The notes beneath the pieces were generated by a model. The model saw only the letters and a program-made list of their open reading frames with translations, was not told the DNA's origin and searched no databases. DNA of 64,000 nucleotides from Pseudomonas sp. 8AS (GTDB taxonomy: Bacteria > Pseudomonadota > Gammaproteobacteria > Pseudomonadales > Pseudomonadaceae). A program made the position numbers and the translations under genes. Positions 17,693 through 26,600 of the stretch are shown here, piece after piece (position 1 is the stretch's first letter; each line of letters opens with the position of its first letter). The stretch covers positions 1,103,200-1,167,199 of the forward strand of contig NZ_LR733406.1 in assembly GCF_902506505.1 (NCBI RefSeq), in the 5' to 3' direction.

Positions 17693-19423
17693 TCAGAGGG
17701 TCTCGGAGCCGGTGAGGCGCAGCAGGGTGCTGCGCAGGATGGCGCTGTCGGGCTGGGCCTTGAGGGCGGCGCCCCAGACCTTGCGCGCCTCGCGCTGCTT
17801 GCCGCGGGCCCAGAGGACTTCGCCCAGGTGGGCGGCCACTTCGTGGTCCGGGTATTTCTCCAGGGCCAGGCGCAGGTAGCGTTCGGCTTCCTCCAGGTTG
17901 CCCAGGCGGAAGTTGACCCAGCCCAGGCTGTCGAGGGTGGCCGGGTCGTCCGGGTTGAGCTGGTGGGCCTTCTCGATCAGCGCCTTGGCCTCGGCGTAGC
18001 GCGTGGTGCGGTCGGCCAGGGTGTAGCCGAGGGCGTTCAGGGCCGTGGCGTTGTCCGGCTCGCGCTCGATGATGCTGCGCAGGTCCTTCTCCAGGCCGGG
18101 CAGGTCGCCGCGTTTCTCGGCGAGCATGGCGCGGGTGTAGATCAGGTTGGTGTCGCCGGGGAACTGTTGCAGCGCCTGCCGGATCAGTTGCCAGGCCTTT
18201 TCCAGCTGGCCGCGGTCGGCCAGGGCCTCGGATTCGATCAGGTACAGCTGGATGGCATAGTCGGGCTGGCTTTCGCGGGCCCGGGCCAGACGGCTGGCGG
18301 CTTCCTCGGCGCGCTGGTTGTCGAGGAGGATTTCGTTCTGCCGGGACTGGGCGGCGAGGTAGTCGTCGCCCGGGCCGACCAGGTCGTATTCGATCAGGGC
18401 GCTTTCCGGGTCGTCATTGCGCTCGTAGATGCGGCCCAGGTTGAAGTGGGCGGCGTCGGCATGGCTGCCGCGGGCGACCAGCTCTTCCAGGTAGATCGCC
18501 GCCTCGTCCCAGGCTTCGGCTTCGAGGCAGACCAGGGCCAGGGAGTAGCGCAGGTCGTCGTCGTCCGGGAACTGCTGGAGCAGGCCGGCGAACTCGGACT
18601 TGGCTTCTTCCAGGCGGCCCAGCTCGACCAGCTGGCGGGCGTAGGCCAGGCGCAGGCGCTTGTCGTCCGGATACTGCTGGATGCCTTTGCTCAGCAGCGG
18701 AATGGCCTCTTCGCCGCGCTGCAAACCTTGCAGCAGGCGCGCGCGCAGCAGCAGGGGCGGCACTTGCGTTTCGCTGGCGGCATGGGCTTCGAGCAGCTCC
18801 AGGGCTTCCTGCGGGCGGCCGTCCTGGTGCAGCAGCAGGGCCTTGCCGAACAACAGTTGGCCGTTCTCCGGGTGCTTCTGCAGCAGGCGGTCGAAGCTCT
18901 GCAGCAGGCCGCTGCGAGTGTCCGGGTCGGTTTCCGCGGCGGACAGGGCGAGGAAGTCGAAGTGGGTGTCGCCCTGGGCCTGCAGGACCTTCTCCATATA
19001 CTGCATGGATTCGTCATAGCGCCCGCCGCGAGCCAGCTGCACGGCGGCGGCGCGCTGGGCGTCGAGGTTGTCCGGGGCATTCCTGGCCCAGATCAGCGCG
19101 CTATCCAGGGCCGCCTGCTCGGCGCCGAGGTATTCGGCGATGCGGAAGGCGCGCTCGGCAACACCGGGGTCCTGGGTCGCGTTGGCCTGCTGCACATAGT
19201 TGCCGAGGGCAATGTCGAAGCGGTTGCGCTGCCCGGCCAGTTCGGCGGCGAGCAGCGAATACAGGGTTTCCTCGTTGAACGAGGCATACACCTTGGGTTT
19301 TTCCGGGGCCGGGCTGGCCGCCGCGTCTTCGACCGGCGGAGCGCCATCGGGAGCGGAAGGGGCGAGGGTCTGGCAGCCGCCAACAAACATCAGGGCGGTC
19401 AGCAACGCTAAGGATTTATTCAT
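17693..19423 (-). CDS. TPR-repeat lipoprotein
   Basis: A 576-residue protein with lipobox signal MNKSLALLTALMFVGGC (Cys17). An Ala/Pro linker leads into about a dozen tetratricopeptide-type helical repeats. Clear C-terminal examples are ATALNALGYTLADRTTRYAEAK, PATLDSLGWVNFRLGNLEEAE and HEVAAHLGEVLWARGKQREA. It is probably anchored in the outer membrane facing the periplasm and acts as an assembly scaffold; the partner is unknown. It is the first gene of the TPR-lolB-ispE unit and is divergent from hemA across a 184-bp gap. The neighbourhood suggests envelope biogenesis, which is inference. Confidence 0.88.
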   Translation of the reverse strand: MNKSLALLTALMFVGGCQTLAPSAPDGAPPVEDAAASPAPEKPKVYASFNEETLYSLLAAELAGQRNRFDIALGNYVQQANATQDPGVAERAFRIAEYLGAEQAALDSALIWARNAPDNLDAQRAAAVQLARGGRYDESMQYMEKVLQAQGDTHFDFLALSAAETDPDTRSGLLQSFDRLLQKHPENGQLLFGKALLLHQDGRPQEALELLEAHAASETQVPPLLLRARLLQGLQRGEEAIPLLSKGIQQYPDDKRLRLAYARQLVELGRLEEAKSEFAGLLQQFPDDDDLRYSLALVCLEAEAWDEAAIYLEELVARGSHADAAHFNLGRIYERNDDPESALIEYDLVGPGDDYLAAQSRQNEILLDNQRAEEAASRLARARESQPDYAIQLYLIESEALADRGQLEKAWQLIRQALQQFPGDTNLIYTRAMLAEKRGDLPGLEKDLRSIIEREPDNATALNALGYTLADRTTRYAEAKALIEKAHQLNPDDPATLDSLGWVNFRLGNLEEAERYLRLALEKYPDHEVAAHLGEVLWARGKQREARKVWGAALKAQPDSAILRSTLLRLTGSETL

Positions 19424-19607
19424 GGGAAAGGGCGACTAACCTGCGGTGTCGGCATCATGACACAAGCGCTCTGGCAAGCCCAATGGGCCATATCGGTTCC
19501 GCGATGCGCTGGGCACTAGGGTGACGGGGGCAATGACCTGCGACAGTTGTTCTCGCCCCGGTGACGTAGGACAATTGCGCGCTTCCCCTATTCATTAGCG
19601 ACCCTGC

Positions 19608-20876
19608 ATGGCCTTCATTGCCCTCGGCATCAACCACAAGACCGCCTCGGTGGACGTCCGCGAGCGCGTGGCCTTCACCCCCGAGCAACTGGTCGAGGCC
19701 TTGCAGCAGCTGTGTCACGCCACCCCGAGTCGGGAGGCGGCGATCCTCTCCACCTGCAACCGCAGCGAGCTGTATCTGGAGCAGGAACAGCTGTCGGCCG
19801 ACGAAGTGCTGCAGTGGCTGGCCGACTACCACCAGCTGAACCTCGCCGAGCTGCGCGCCTGTGCCTATGTGCACCAGGACAACGACGCAGTGCGGCACAT
19901 GATGCGCGTCGCTTCCGGGCTGGACTCCATGGTCCTCGGCGAGCCGCAGATCCTCGGTCAGATGAAATCGGCCTACGCCGTGGCGCGCGAGGCCGGCACC
20001 GTCGGCCCGTTGCTCGGTCGGCTGTTCCAGGCCACCTTCAGCACCGCCAAGACCGTGCGCACCGACACCGCCATCGGCGAGAACCCGGTGTCCGTGGCCT
20101 TCGCCGCGGTCAGCCTGGCCAAGCAGATCTTCGCCGACCTGCACCGCAGCCAGGCCCTGCTGATCGGCGCCGGCGAGACCATCAGCCTGGTCGCCCGCCA
20201 CCTGCACGACCAGGGCATCAAGCGCATCGTCGTCGCCAACCGCACCCTGGAGCGCGCCAGTTCGCTGGCCGAGCAGTTCGGCGCGCATGCCATCCTGCTG
20301 GCCGATATTCCCGACGAGCTGATCAACAGCGATATTGTCATCAGTTCCACCGCCAGCCAGCTGCCGATCCTCGGCAAGGGCGCGGTGGAGCGCGCGCTGA
20401 AGAAGCGCCGGCACAAGCCGATCTTCATGGTCGACATCGCCGTGCCGCGCGACATCGAGCCGGAAGTCGGCGAGCTGGACGACGTCTACCTGTACACCGT
20501 CGACGACCTGCACGAAGTCATCGAGGAAAACCTCAAGAGCCGCCAGGGCGCCGCCCAGGCCGCCGAGGAACTGGTCAGCGCCGGTGCCGCCGACTTCATG
20601 CAGCGCCTGCGCGCGCTGGCCGCGGTGGATGTGCTCAAGGCCTACCGCCAGCAGGCCGAGCGCCTGCGCGACGAGGAGCTGGCCAAGGCCCAGCGCCTGC
20701 TGAGCAACGGCGCCCCGGCCGACGAGGTGCTGGCCCAGCTGGCCCGCGGCCTGACCAACAAGCTGCTGCATGCGCCCAGCGTGCAGCTGAAGAAAATCTC
20801 CGCCGATGGCCGCCTCGATGCGCTGGCCGTGGCCCAGGAACTTTTTGCCCTCGACGAGGGCGAGCCGAAACCATGA
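19608..20876 (+). CDS. hemA: Glutamyl-tRNA reductase
   Basis: A 422-residue NADPH-dependent enzyme that makes glutamate-1-semialdehyde from glutamyl-tRNA, the first step of tetrapyrrole synthesis. [15 protein letters not shown] is the standard N terminus, and the catalytic Cys50 lies in STCNRSELY. The NADPH domain starts [17 protein letters not shown], and the C-terminal dimerisation helix follows. Its stop overlaps the prfA start (ATGA), the conserved hemA-prfA coupling. Confidence 0.97.
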   Translation: MAFIALGINHKTASVDVRERVAFTPEQLVEALQQLCHATPSREAAILSTCNRSELYLEQEQLSADEVLQWLADYHQLNLAELRACAYVHQDNDAVRHMMRVASGLDSMVLGEPQILGQMKSAYAVAREAGTVGPLLGRLFQATFSTAKTVRTDTAIGENPVSVAFAAVSLAKQIFADLHRSQALLIGAGETISLVARHLHDQGIKRIVVANRTLERASSLAEQFGAHAILLADIPDELINSDIVISSTASQLPILGKGAVERALKKRRHKPIFMVDIAVPRDIEPEVGELDDVYLYTVDDLHEVIEENLKSRQGAAQAAEELVSAGAADFMQRLRALAAVDVLKAYRQQAERLRDEELAKAQRLLSNGAPADEVLAQLARGLTNKLLHAPSVQLKKISADGRLDALAVAQELFALDEGEPKP

Positions 20877-21955
20877 AAGCGTCACTGTTGAACAAGCTGG
20901 ACATCCTCCAGGACCGCTACGAGGAACTCACCGCGCTGCTCGGCGATGGCGAGGTGATCAGCAATCAGACCCAGTTCCGCGCCTATTCCAAGGAATACGC
21001 CGAAGTCGAGCCGGTGATCCTCGCCTACCGCGAGTTCTGCAAGGTGCAGGGCGACCTCGAAGGCGCCCAGGCGCTGCTCAAGGACAGCGACCCGGACCTG
21101 CGCGAGATGGCCGAGGACGAAGTCGCCAGCGCCCGCGCGCAGCTGGAGGAGCTGGAAGGCCGCCTGCAACGCATGCTGCTGCCGAAGGACCCCAAGGACG
21201 GCCGCAACGTGTTCCTCGAAATCCGCGCCGGCACCGGCGGCGACGAGGCGGCGATCTTCTCCGGCGACCTGTTCCGCATGTATTCGCGCTATGCCGAGCG
21301 CCAGGGCTGGCGGGTCGAGGTGCTGTCGGAGAACCCCGGCGAGCACGGCGGCTATAAGGAAGTGATCGCCCGCGTCGAGGGCGACAACGTCTACGCCAAG
21401 CTCAAGTTCGAGTCAGGCGCCCACCGCGTGCAGCGCGTGCCGGAAACCGAGTCCCAGGGCCGCATCCATACCTCGGCCTGCACCGTGGCGATGTTGCCCG
21501 AGCCGGACGAGCAGGCGGCGATCGAGATCAACCCGGCCGACCTGCGGGTCGACACCTACCGTGCCTCGGGCGCCGGTGGCCAGCACATCAACAAGACCGA
21601 CTCGGCCGTGCGCATCACCCACCTGCCCACCGGCATGGTGGTCGAGTGCCAGGAAGAGCGCTCGCAGCACAAGAACCGCGCCCGCGCCTTGGCCTGGCTG
21701 GCGGCCAAGCTGCAGGACCAGCAGGACGCTGCCGCGCACAAGGAAATCTCCGAGACGCGCAAGCTGCTGGTCGGCTCCGGCGACCGCTCCGAGCGCATCC
21801 GCACCTACAACTTCCCCCAGGGGCGGGTCACCGATCACCGCATCAACCTGACCCTCTACGCGCTGGACGACGTACTGGCCGGTGGCGTGGAAGCGGTGAT
21901 CGAGCCGCTGCTGCAGGAATTCCAGGCCGACCAGCTGGCCGCCCTGGGCGATTGA
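20873..21955 (+). CDS. prfA: Peptide chain release factor 1
   Basis: A 360-residue class-I release factor that reads UAA and UAG. The GGQ peptidyl-hydrolase motif lies in [20 protein letters not shown]. The stop-codon-recognition tripeptide position reads PET in [17 protein letters not shown], where E. coli RF1 has PAT. The Gln of GGQ is the target of PrmC, encoded two frames on in the same operon. Confidence 0.97.
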   Translation: MKASLLNKLDILQDRYEELTALLGDGEVISNQTQFRAYSKEYAEVEPVILAYREFCKVQGDLEGAQALLKDSDPDLREMAEDEVASARAQLEELEGRLQRMLLPKDPKDGRNVFLEIRAGTGGDEAAIFSGDLFRMYSRYAERQGWRVEVLSENPGEHGGYKEVIARVEGDNVYAKLKFESGAHRVQRVPETESQGRIHTSACTVAMLPEPDEQAAIEINPADLRVDTYRASGAGGQHINKTDSAVRITHLPTGMVVECQEERSQHKNRARALAWLAAKLQDQQDAAAHKEISETRKLLVGSGDRSERIRTYNFPQGRVTDHRINLTLYALDDVLAGGVEAVIEPLLQEFQADQLAALGD

Positions 21956-22034
21956 GTCTGGGTGCCGGCCGTGGCGGCCCAGCCGCAGGCCCGTGCCACG
22001 TAAGGTGCGCCGCGCGCACCACCGGGAACCACCG

Positions 22035-22865
22035 ATGGCCACCATCGAGCAGCTGCTGAACCACGCCGACCTGCCCGACTCGCCCAGCGCCCGCCTGGAC
22101 GCCGAACTGCTGCTGGCATTCGTCCTGGGCAAGCCGCGCAGCTACCTGCGCACCTGGCCCGAACGCGAGCCGACTGCCGAGCAGCAGGCTGCCTTCGCCG
22201 CCCTGCTGATTCGCCGCCGCGCTGGCGAGCCGGTAGCCTATATCCTCGGCCAGCAGGGCTTCTGGAGCCTCGATCTGGAGGTGGCACCGCATACCCTGAT
22301 TCCCCGCCCCGACACCGAACTGCTGGTGGAAACCGCTCTCGAACTGCTGCCGGCCACGCCGCTGCGGGCCCTCGACCTGGGCACCGGCACCGGCGCCATT
22401 GCCCTGGCCCTGGCCAGCGAGCGGCCAGGCTGGCGGGTCACCGGCGTGGACCGGGTCATTGACGCCGTGGCCCTGGCCGAGCGCAATCGCCAGCGGCTGC
22501 AACTGAACAATGCCGAATTCCGCCCGAGCCAGTGGTTCGGCGCCCTGGCCGGCGAGCGCTATGGGCTGATCGTCAGCAACCCGCCTTATATAGCCGCCGC
22601 TGACCGCCACCTGGGCGAGGGCGATGTGCGCTTCGAACCGGTCAGCGCCCTGGTTTCCGGTGTCGACGGCCTCGACGACATTCGCCAGATCATCGCCCAG
22701 GCGCCGCCGCATCTCGAACCGGGCGGCTGGCTGCTGCTGGAACACGGCTATGACCAGGCCGCGGCGGTACGCGAGTTGCTGGCCGCCGCCGGCTTCGCGC
22801 GGGTCCACAGCCGCCGCGACCTGGGCGGGCATGAACGGATTTCCCTGGGGAGCCTGGGCACATGA
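22035..22865 (+). CDS. prmC: Release-factor glutamine N5-methyltransferase
   Basis: A 276-residue SAM-dependent methyltransferase that methylates the GGQ glutamine of RF1 and RF2. The SAM motif is [15 protein letters not shown], the catalytic motif NPPY is in [11 protein letters not shown], and RPDTELLVE is also family-typical. MATIEQLL at 22035 is the family N terminus; the in-frame ATG 42 bases earlier would add a basic stretch and is less likely. An 79-bp gap separates it from prfA, and its stop overlaps moeB (ATGA). Confidence 0.96.
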   Translation: MATIEQLLNHADLPDSPSARLDAELLLAFVLGKPRSYLRTWPEREPTAEQQAAFAALLIRRRAGEPVAYILGQQGFWSLDLEVAPHTLIPRPDTELLVETALELLPATPLRALDLGTGTGAIALALASERPGWRVTGVDRVIDAVALAERNRQRLQLNNAEFRPSQWFGALAGERYGLIVSNPPYIAAADRHLGEGDVRFEPVSALVSGVDGLDDIRQIIAQAPPHLEPGGWLLLEHGYDQAAAVRELLAAAGFARVHSRRDLGGHERISLGSLGT

Positions 22866-23623
22866 GTGTGGAACTGAACGACGACGAATTGCTGCGCTAC
22901 AGCCGGCAGATCCTCCTGCCGCAGATCGATATCGCCGGGCAGCTGCGCCTCAAGGCCAGCCGCGCGCTGATCGTCGGCCTCGGTGGTCTCGGCTCGCCGG
23001 TGGCGCTGTACCTGGCTGCGGCCGGGGTGGGCGAGCTGCACCTGGCCGACTTCGATACGGTCGACCTGACCAACCTGCAGCGGCAGATCATCCACGACGG
23101 CAGCCAGATCGGAGTGAGCAAGGTCGATTCGGCGATCAGTCGGCTGGCGGCGCTCAATCCGCAGATCCGCCTGCTGGCCCATCGCGCCGCCCTGGACGCC
23201 GACTCCCTGGCCGCCGCCGTGAGCGCGGTGGACCTGGTGCTGGATTGCTCGGACAACTTCACCACCCGCGAGGCGGTCAATGCTGCTTGCGTGGCCGCCG
23301 GCAAGCCGCTGGTCAGCGGCGCGGCGATCCGCCTGCAGGGCCAGCTCGCCGTGTTCGATCCGCGGAGCAAAGACAGCCCCTGCTACCACTGCCTGTTCGG
23401 TCACGGCGACGAGAGCGCGCTGACCTGCAGCGAGGCCGGCGTGGTCGGCCCGCTGGTCGGCCTGGTCGGCAGCCTGCAGGCGCTGGAGGCGCTCAAGCTG
23501 CTGGCCGGCTTCGGCGAGCCGCTGGTCGGCCGGCTGCTGCTGGTGGATGCCCTCGACTCGCGCTTTCGCGAGCTGCGCATCAAGCGCGACCCGGCCTGCA
23601 GCGTGTGTGGCGGGCGGCCGTGA
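22862..23623 (+). CDS. moeB: Molybdopterin-synthase adenylyltransferase MoeB / ThiF-family E1-like enzyme
   Basis: A 253-residue ATP-dependent adenylyltransferase acting on the C terminus of a ubiquitin-like sulfur carrier (MoaD in molybdenum-cofactor synthesis). The N-terminal [16 protein letters not shown] is typical, the nucleotide loop is [20 protein letters not shown], and LNLQRQI-type contacts ([11 protein letters not shown]) follow. The zinc-binding Cys pairs are CYHC and CSVC. ThiF-like activity cannot be excluded by sequence alone. It is translationally coupled to prmC and murI. Confidence 0.9.
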   Translation: MSVELNDDELLRYSRQILLPQIDIAGQLRLKASRALIVGLGGLGSPVALYLAAAGVGELHLADFDTVDLTNLQRQIIHDGSQIGVSKVDSAISRLAALNPQIRLLAHRAALDADSLAAAVSAVDLVLDCSDNFTTREAVNAACVAAGKPLVSGAAIRLQGQLAVFDPRSKDSPCYHCLFGHGDESALTCSEAGVVGPLVGLVGSLQALEALKLLAGFGEPLVGRLLLVDALDSRFRELRIKRDPACSVCGGRP

Positions 23624-24435
23624 GCAGCAACGCGGCGGTCGGTGTATTCGACTCCGGCGTCGGCGGCCTGTCGGTGCTGCGCGAGATTCGTGCGCGCCTG
23701 CCGGACGAGTCGCTGCTGTATGTGGCCGACAGCGGCCATGTGCCCTATGGCGAGAAGAGCGCGGAATTTATCCGCGAGCGTAGCCAGGCGATTGCCGCGT
23801 TTTTGTTGGGGCAGGGCGCCAAGGCCCTGGTGCTGGCCTGCAACACCGCCACGGCGGCGGCGGTGGCCGAGCTGCGCGAGCGTTATCCGGATTTGCCCAT
23901 CGTCGGCATGGAGCCGGCGGTGAAACCGGCGGCGGCTGCCACCCGCAGCGGCGTGGTCGGCGTGCTGGCCACCACCGGCACCCTGAAGAGCGCCAAGTTC
24001 GCCGCCTTGCTCGACCGTTTCGCCGCTGACGTGCGGGTGATCACCCAGCCCTGCCCGGGCCTGGTCGAGCAGATCGAGGCCGGCGAGCTGAGCGGCCCGC
24101 GCACCCGCGAGCTGCTGCGCGGCTGGCTCGAGCCGCTGCTGGCCGAGGACTGCGACACCCTGATTCTCGGCTGTACCCACTATCCCTTCATCAAGCCGCT
24201 GCTGCGCGAGCTGGCGGGCGAGGGCGTGAGCCTGGTGGATACCGGCGCGGCGGTGGCGCGGCGCCTGCAGCAATTGCTCGACCAGCGCGGGCTGCGTGCC
24301 GAACCGGGACGTGCCCTGCCGACCCGGCTGTGGTCCAGCGGCGACCCGCAGCAGTTGCAGCGGGTGCTGCCGGTACTGTGGGGCGAGGCGCTGAGCGTGC
24401 AGGCGTTGCCAGAGGCAGGCAAGGCTGAGTATTAA
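23620..24435 (+). CDS. murI: Glutamate racemase
   Basis: A 271-residue cofactor-independent racemase supplying D-glutamate for peptidoglycan. Both catalytic cysteines are visible, in [10 protein letters not shown] and LGCTHYPF; the N terminus carries [16 protein letters not shown]. The GTG start at 23620 overlaps the moeB stop (GTGA). The frame stays open far upstream, but that part overlaps prmC and moeB and encodes no recognisable domain. Confidence 0.95.
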   Translation: MSSNAAVGVFDSGVGGLSVLREIRARLPDESLLYVADSGHVPYGEKSAEFIRERSQAIAAFLLGQGAKALVLACNTATAAAVAELRERYPDLPIVGMEPAVKPAAAATRSGVVGVLATTGTLKSAKFAALLDRFAADVRVITQPCPGLVEQIEAGELSGPRTRELLRGWLEPLLAEDCDTLILGCTHYPFIKPLLRELAGEGVSLVDTGAAVARRLQQLLDQRGLRAEPGRALPTRLWSSGDPQQLQRVLPVLWGEALSVQALPEAGKAEY

Positions 24436-24448
24436 TACTTAAGCCGCC

Positions 24449-24476
24449 TTCCACTGATAACGGCTGTTTCTATACT
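24449..24476 (+). promoter_or_regulatory. Candidate sigma-70 promoter of pagL
   Basis: TTCCAC (24449-24454) and TATACT (24471-24476) are separated by 16 bp, about 50 bp before the pagL ATG and outside murI. Only sequence resemblance supports it. Confidence 0.35.
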
Positions 24477-24526
24477 CCTGAGTGAGCGTGGTTCAGCCCC
24501 ATCATTCTTGGTTACAGGACGTTAGC

Positions 24527-25039
24527 ATGAACAAGATCCTCACCCTGGCTGCCGCTGCAGCCCTTGGCCTGAGCAGCCTGGCTGCGCAGGCGGTCGATTT
24601 CAGCGCCGCCGTTGGGCGCAGCGGCGAGTCCACCAATGTCTATCGCCTGGGCGCCCAGTGGAACTGGGACCGCAGCTGGATGCAGAGCGACGTCGGTCGC
24701 CTGACCGGCTACTGGGATGCCGGTTACACCTACTGGGACGGTGACAAGGCGGCCAGCAACCACAGCCTGTCGTTCACCCCGGTGTTCGTTTACGAGTTCG
24801 CCGGCGAAACGGTCAAGCCCTACCTCGAAGCCGGCATCGGTGTGGCCTTCTTCGACAGCACCGAGCTGGAAGAGCACGACCTCGGCTCCTCCTTCCAGTT
24901 CGAGGACCGTCTCGGCGCCGGCCTGCGCTTCTCCGGCCAGGAGATCGGCATCCGTGCGATGCACTACTCCAACGGTGGCATCAAGGAGCCGAACGATGGC
25001 GTGGAGACCTATACCCTGCATTACCGCCTGAGCTTCTAA
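24527..25039 (+). CDS. pagL: Lipid A 3-O-deacylase PagL
   Basis: A 170-residue outer-membrane beta-barrel enzyme that removes the 3-O acyl chain of lipid A, which lowers endotoxicity and tunes polymyxin responses. The signal peptide MNKILTLAAAAALGLSSLAAQA is followed by alternating barrel strands ending in a C-terminal Phe (LHYRLSF). The catalytic His and Ser are in MHYSNGGIKEPNDG, with the Glu/Asp partner downstream (GVETYTL). ATG at 24527 gives the complete signal peptide. The murI-pagL adjacency matches P. aeruginosa. A 140-bp inverted-repeat element begins right at its TAA stop codon. Confidence 0.93.
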   Translation: MNKILTLAAAAALGLSSLAAQAVDFSAAVGRSGESTNVYRLGAQWNWDRSWMQSDVGRLTGYWDAGYTYWDGDKAASNHSLSFTPVFVYEFAGETVKPYLEAGIGVAFFDSTELEEHDLGSSFQFEDRLGAGLRFSGQEIGIRAMHYSNGGIKEPNDGVETYTLHYRLSF

Positions 25040-25179
25040 GAACCTGTTTACGATCTGCTGCGCGTCGGCCATACCGCGTTAAAACTGGCCTCGGGATGCT
25101 CATTTACAGCTCGTAAACTGCGCTCCCTCGGCCAGTTTTTCCTTGTCTGGCTCTAGCTCGCGAGATCGTAAACAGGTTC
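25040..25179. mobile_element. MITE-like palindromic element, copy 1
   Basis: A 140-bp element with perfect terminal inverted repeats. Counting the flanking base, AGAACCTGTTTACGATCT at 25039-25056 is exactly complementary to 25163-25180. It is bounded by TAA on both sides (25037-25039 and 25180-25182), which looks like a 3-bp target duplication; the left TAA is the pagL stop codon. The interior contains TCTGCTGCGCGTCGGCCAT and CTGGCTCTAGCTCGCGAG, shared with copy 2 at 39998-40136. It is too short to encode a transposase. Confidence 0.75.
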
Positions 25180-25195
25180 TAACGGCTGGCGGGCA

Positions 25196-25227
25196 CAAAA
25201 AAACCGGGCCGATGGCCCGGTTTTTTA
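25196..25227. terminator. Bidirectional Rho-independent terminator
   Basis: AAAAAAACCGGGCC-GAT-GGCCCGGTTTTTT: a 7-bp G+C stem with A tract before and T tract after. It lies between the convergent pagL and the YkgJ-family gene. Confidence 0.92.
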
Positions 25228-25243
25228 TGGGCGCACAGCGGGG

Positions 25244-25552
25244 CTAGCGATAGATCGCACCCATCCCGCGGCGCTCGTCGATGCACTCGGGGGAGCCCGT
25301 TTCAAACTCGCGGCAGATCAGTGGGCGCAGCTCGTAGATGGTGCAGCGCATGCTGTCGCGATCCAGCGCTGCGCACCAGCCGTCGTCCAGGCGCCGCATG
25401 ACTTCGCCGCCCCAGTCGTCGGTGTCGATGAAGCGCTGCGGCACGCCGGTGTCGGTGATCAGCATGACTTCCAGCTGGCAGCAGCAGGCGGCGCAGTTGG
25501 CGCAGCTGACGGCGGGTTCGTCGGGGAGTTGGGTGAGGGGGATCTGACTCAT
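25244..25552 (-). CDS. YkgJ-family cysteine-cluster protein
   Basis: A 102-residue cytoplasmic protein with the CxxCxxCC-type cluster SCANCAACCCQ near residue 16-26. Further cysteines follow in WCAAL, RCTIYELRPLICREFE and PECIDE. This pattern defines the YkgJ/UPF0153 family, thought to bind zinc or an Fe-S species; function is unproven. It is a single gene after a shared terminator, with no obvious operon partner. Confidence 0.88.
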   Translation of the reverse strand: MSQIPLTQLPDEPAVSCANCAACCCQLEVMLITDTGVPQRFIDTDDWGGEVMRRLDDGWCAALDRDSMRCTIYELRPLICREFETGSPECIDERRGMGAIYR

Positions 25553-25660
25553 GCCGCGCAGTTTACGGCAGGCCGGGATGGATGGCTCGCCTGGCCGACC
25601 GACGCGGTGCTGGGGGGATGCGGGAGTTTTTTCCTAGGATGAGCGATCTGTGACGGGATC

Positions 25661-25930
25661 ATTGCTGAGGTGCTTGTTGGCTCTGGTTTCGCCCTCCCGG
25701 GCGAGTCACTTTTGCCAACCGCGGCAAAAGTAACCAAAAACGCTTGCCCCCTGCATCCGGGTCTCGCTGCGCTCGACTGCCCTCACTCCATCATCGCTCC
25801 AGGGGCCCGCCGCGAAGGGCCATCCCTGGCCCATCGCGGCTCTCGCGACATCCATGTCGCTCAACCCCTTACGCAATGATTCCGTTCGGCCTCCTGAAAG
25901 GGGCGTTTGGTGTTGCCTGACAGGTCGTGT
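25661..25930. repeat. Gene-free stretch with a dispersed-repeat-like sequence
   Basis: The gap 25553-25999 (about 450 bp) holds no convincing gene. Its core includes GTCACTTTTGCC / GGCAAAAGTAAC as a short inverted repeat (about 25707-25732). TCTCGCTGCGCTCGACTGCC and CGCGACATCCATGTCGC follow. From memory this wording recurs in many Pseudomonas intergenic regions and generates spurious short frames. Copy number here cannot be judged from one window. Confidence 0.5.
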
Positions 25931-25999
25931 GATGAAAAGCCCAAAGCTATCAAGCAGCTAGGGCGCATCAAGGGGCTGAGTGCATCTCGGATTTTTGTT

Positions 26000-26521
26000 T
26001 CAGTGTGAAGCTTTCGCCCGATACATCCCCGCAAACCCATGCACCACCAGCATCACCACCGCCCAGATCCCCGCCAGCAACAGCAGCGTCGGCCACAGCC
26101 CCAGCGGCATGCCCACCCCCGCCAGTTTTGCCCCACCCAGGTAGGACAGCGGCCCGGCCACCGCGCCGAGCAGGCTGCCCAGCCACCAGGGGCGGGCCGT
26201 CCAGGCCAAGCTGTGATTGAGGGTGGTGGCGAACAGCGCCCACAGCAGCGCCAGCCAGGCGGGGAGCAGGCGGCCGTCGCCGGCGAAGTCGAACACCCCG
26301 AGGTTGAGCAGGAAACTGTCCAGCGCCGCGCCGAACAGCATCACGCTGGCCACCAGGCGGCCTTCCTGGCGCCAACTGGCAATCCAGAGGAAATGCGCCG
26401 CCAGGCACGCCAGTGCGACCAGCAGCAGCCAGGGGCGTTGCGCACCGAACACGCAGGCGAACCAGCCGGTCTGAAACAGCACGGCATTCAGCAGTAGCGA
26501 GCGAGGTGGTGACAGCGGCAT
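26000..26521 (-). CDS. DUF2878-family membrane protein
   Basis: A 173-residue, very hydrophobic protein starting MPLSPPRSLLLNAVLFQ, with about five to six membrane helices (LLLVALACLAAHFLW, LLPAWLALLWALFATTLNH, LWPTLLLLAGIWAVVMLVVHG). It matches the DUF2878 family, commonly found at the end of gene sets with a cyclopropane-synthase-like methyltransferase. It is the last gene of the nine-gene photolyase operon, 79 bp after the methyltransferase, with a hairpin in the gap. Frame upstream of 26521 is open but repeats-derived. Function unknown. Confidence 0.8.
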   Translation of the reverse strand: MPLSPPRSLLLNAVLFQTGWFACVFGAQRPWLLLVALACLAAHFLWIASWRQEGRLVASVMLFGAALDSFLLNLGVFDFAGDGRLLPAWLALLWALFATTLNHSLAWTARPWWLGSLLGAVAGPLSYLGGAKLAGVGMPLGLWPTLLLLAGIWAVVMLVVHGFAGMYRAKASH

Positions 26522-26566
26522 GGACACGATCCTTGGACTTTGGTGGCAGGCTTGCCTCTCCCACGG

Positions 26567-26592
26567 CCCCTCTCCCATAAATGGGAGAGGGG
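26567..26592. repeat. Small perfect palindrome between the cfa-like gene and DUF2878
   Basis: CCCCTCTCCCAT and ATGGGAGAGGGG are perfectly complementary 12-base arms with a two-base centre (AA). No T tract follows on the minus strand, so it is more likely an mRNA-processing or attenuation hairpin than a terminator. It may also be an extragenic repeat. Confidence 0.55.
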
Positions 26593-26600
26593 AAACAGGC

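Noticed and set aside
17006..19411. 801-codon plus-strand open frame opposite lolB and the TPR gene
   Set aside because: Composition is Gln/Ala/Gly/Val low-complexity typical of antisense in high-G+C DNA; the minus-strand genes have signal peptides, lipoboxes and repeats.
24512..25072. Short frame starting MADAQQI... (and its counterpart at 40104) as a real protein
   Set aside because: Both start within the palindromic element, which is shared, and run antisense through real genes; the shared N terminus reflects the repeat, not a protein family.
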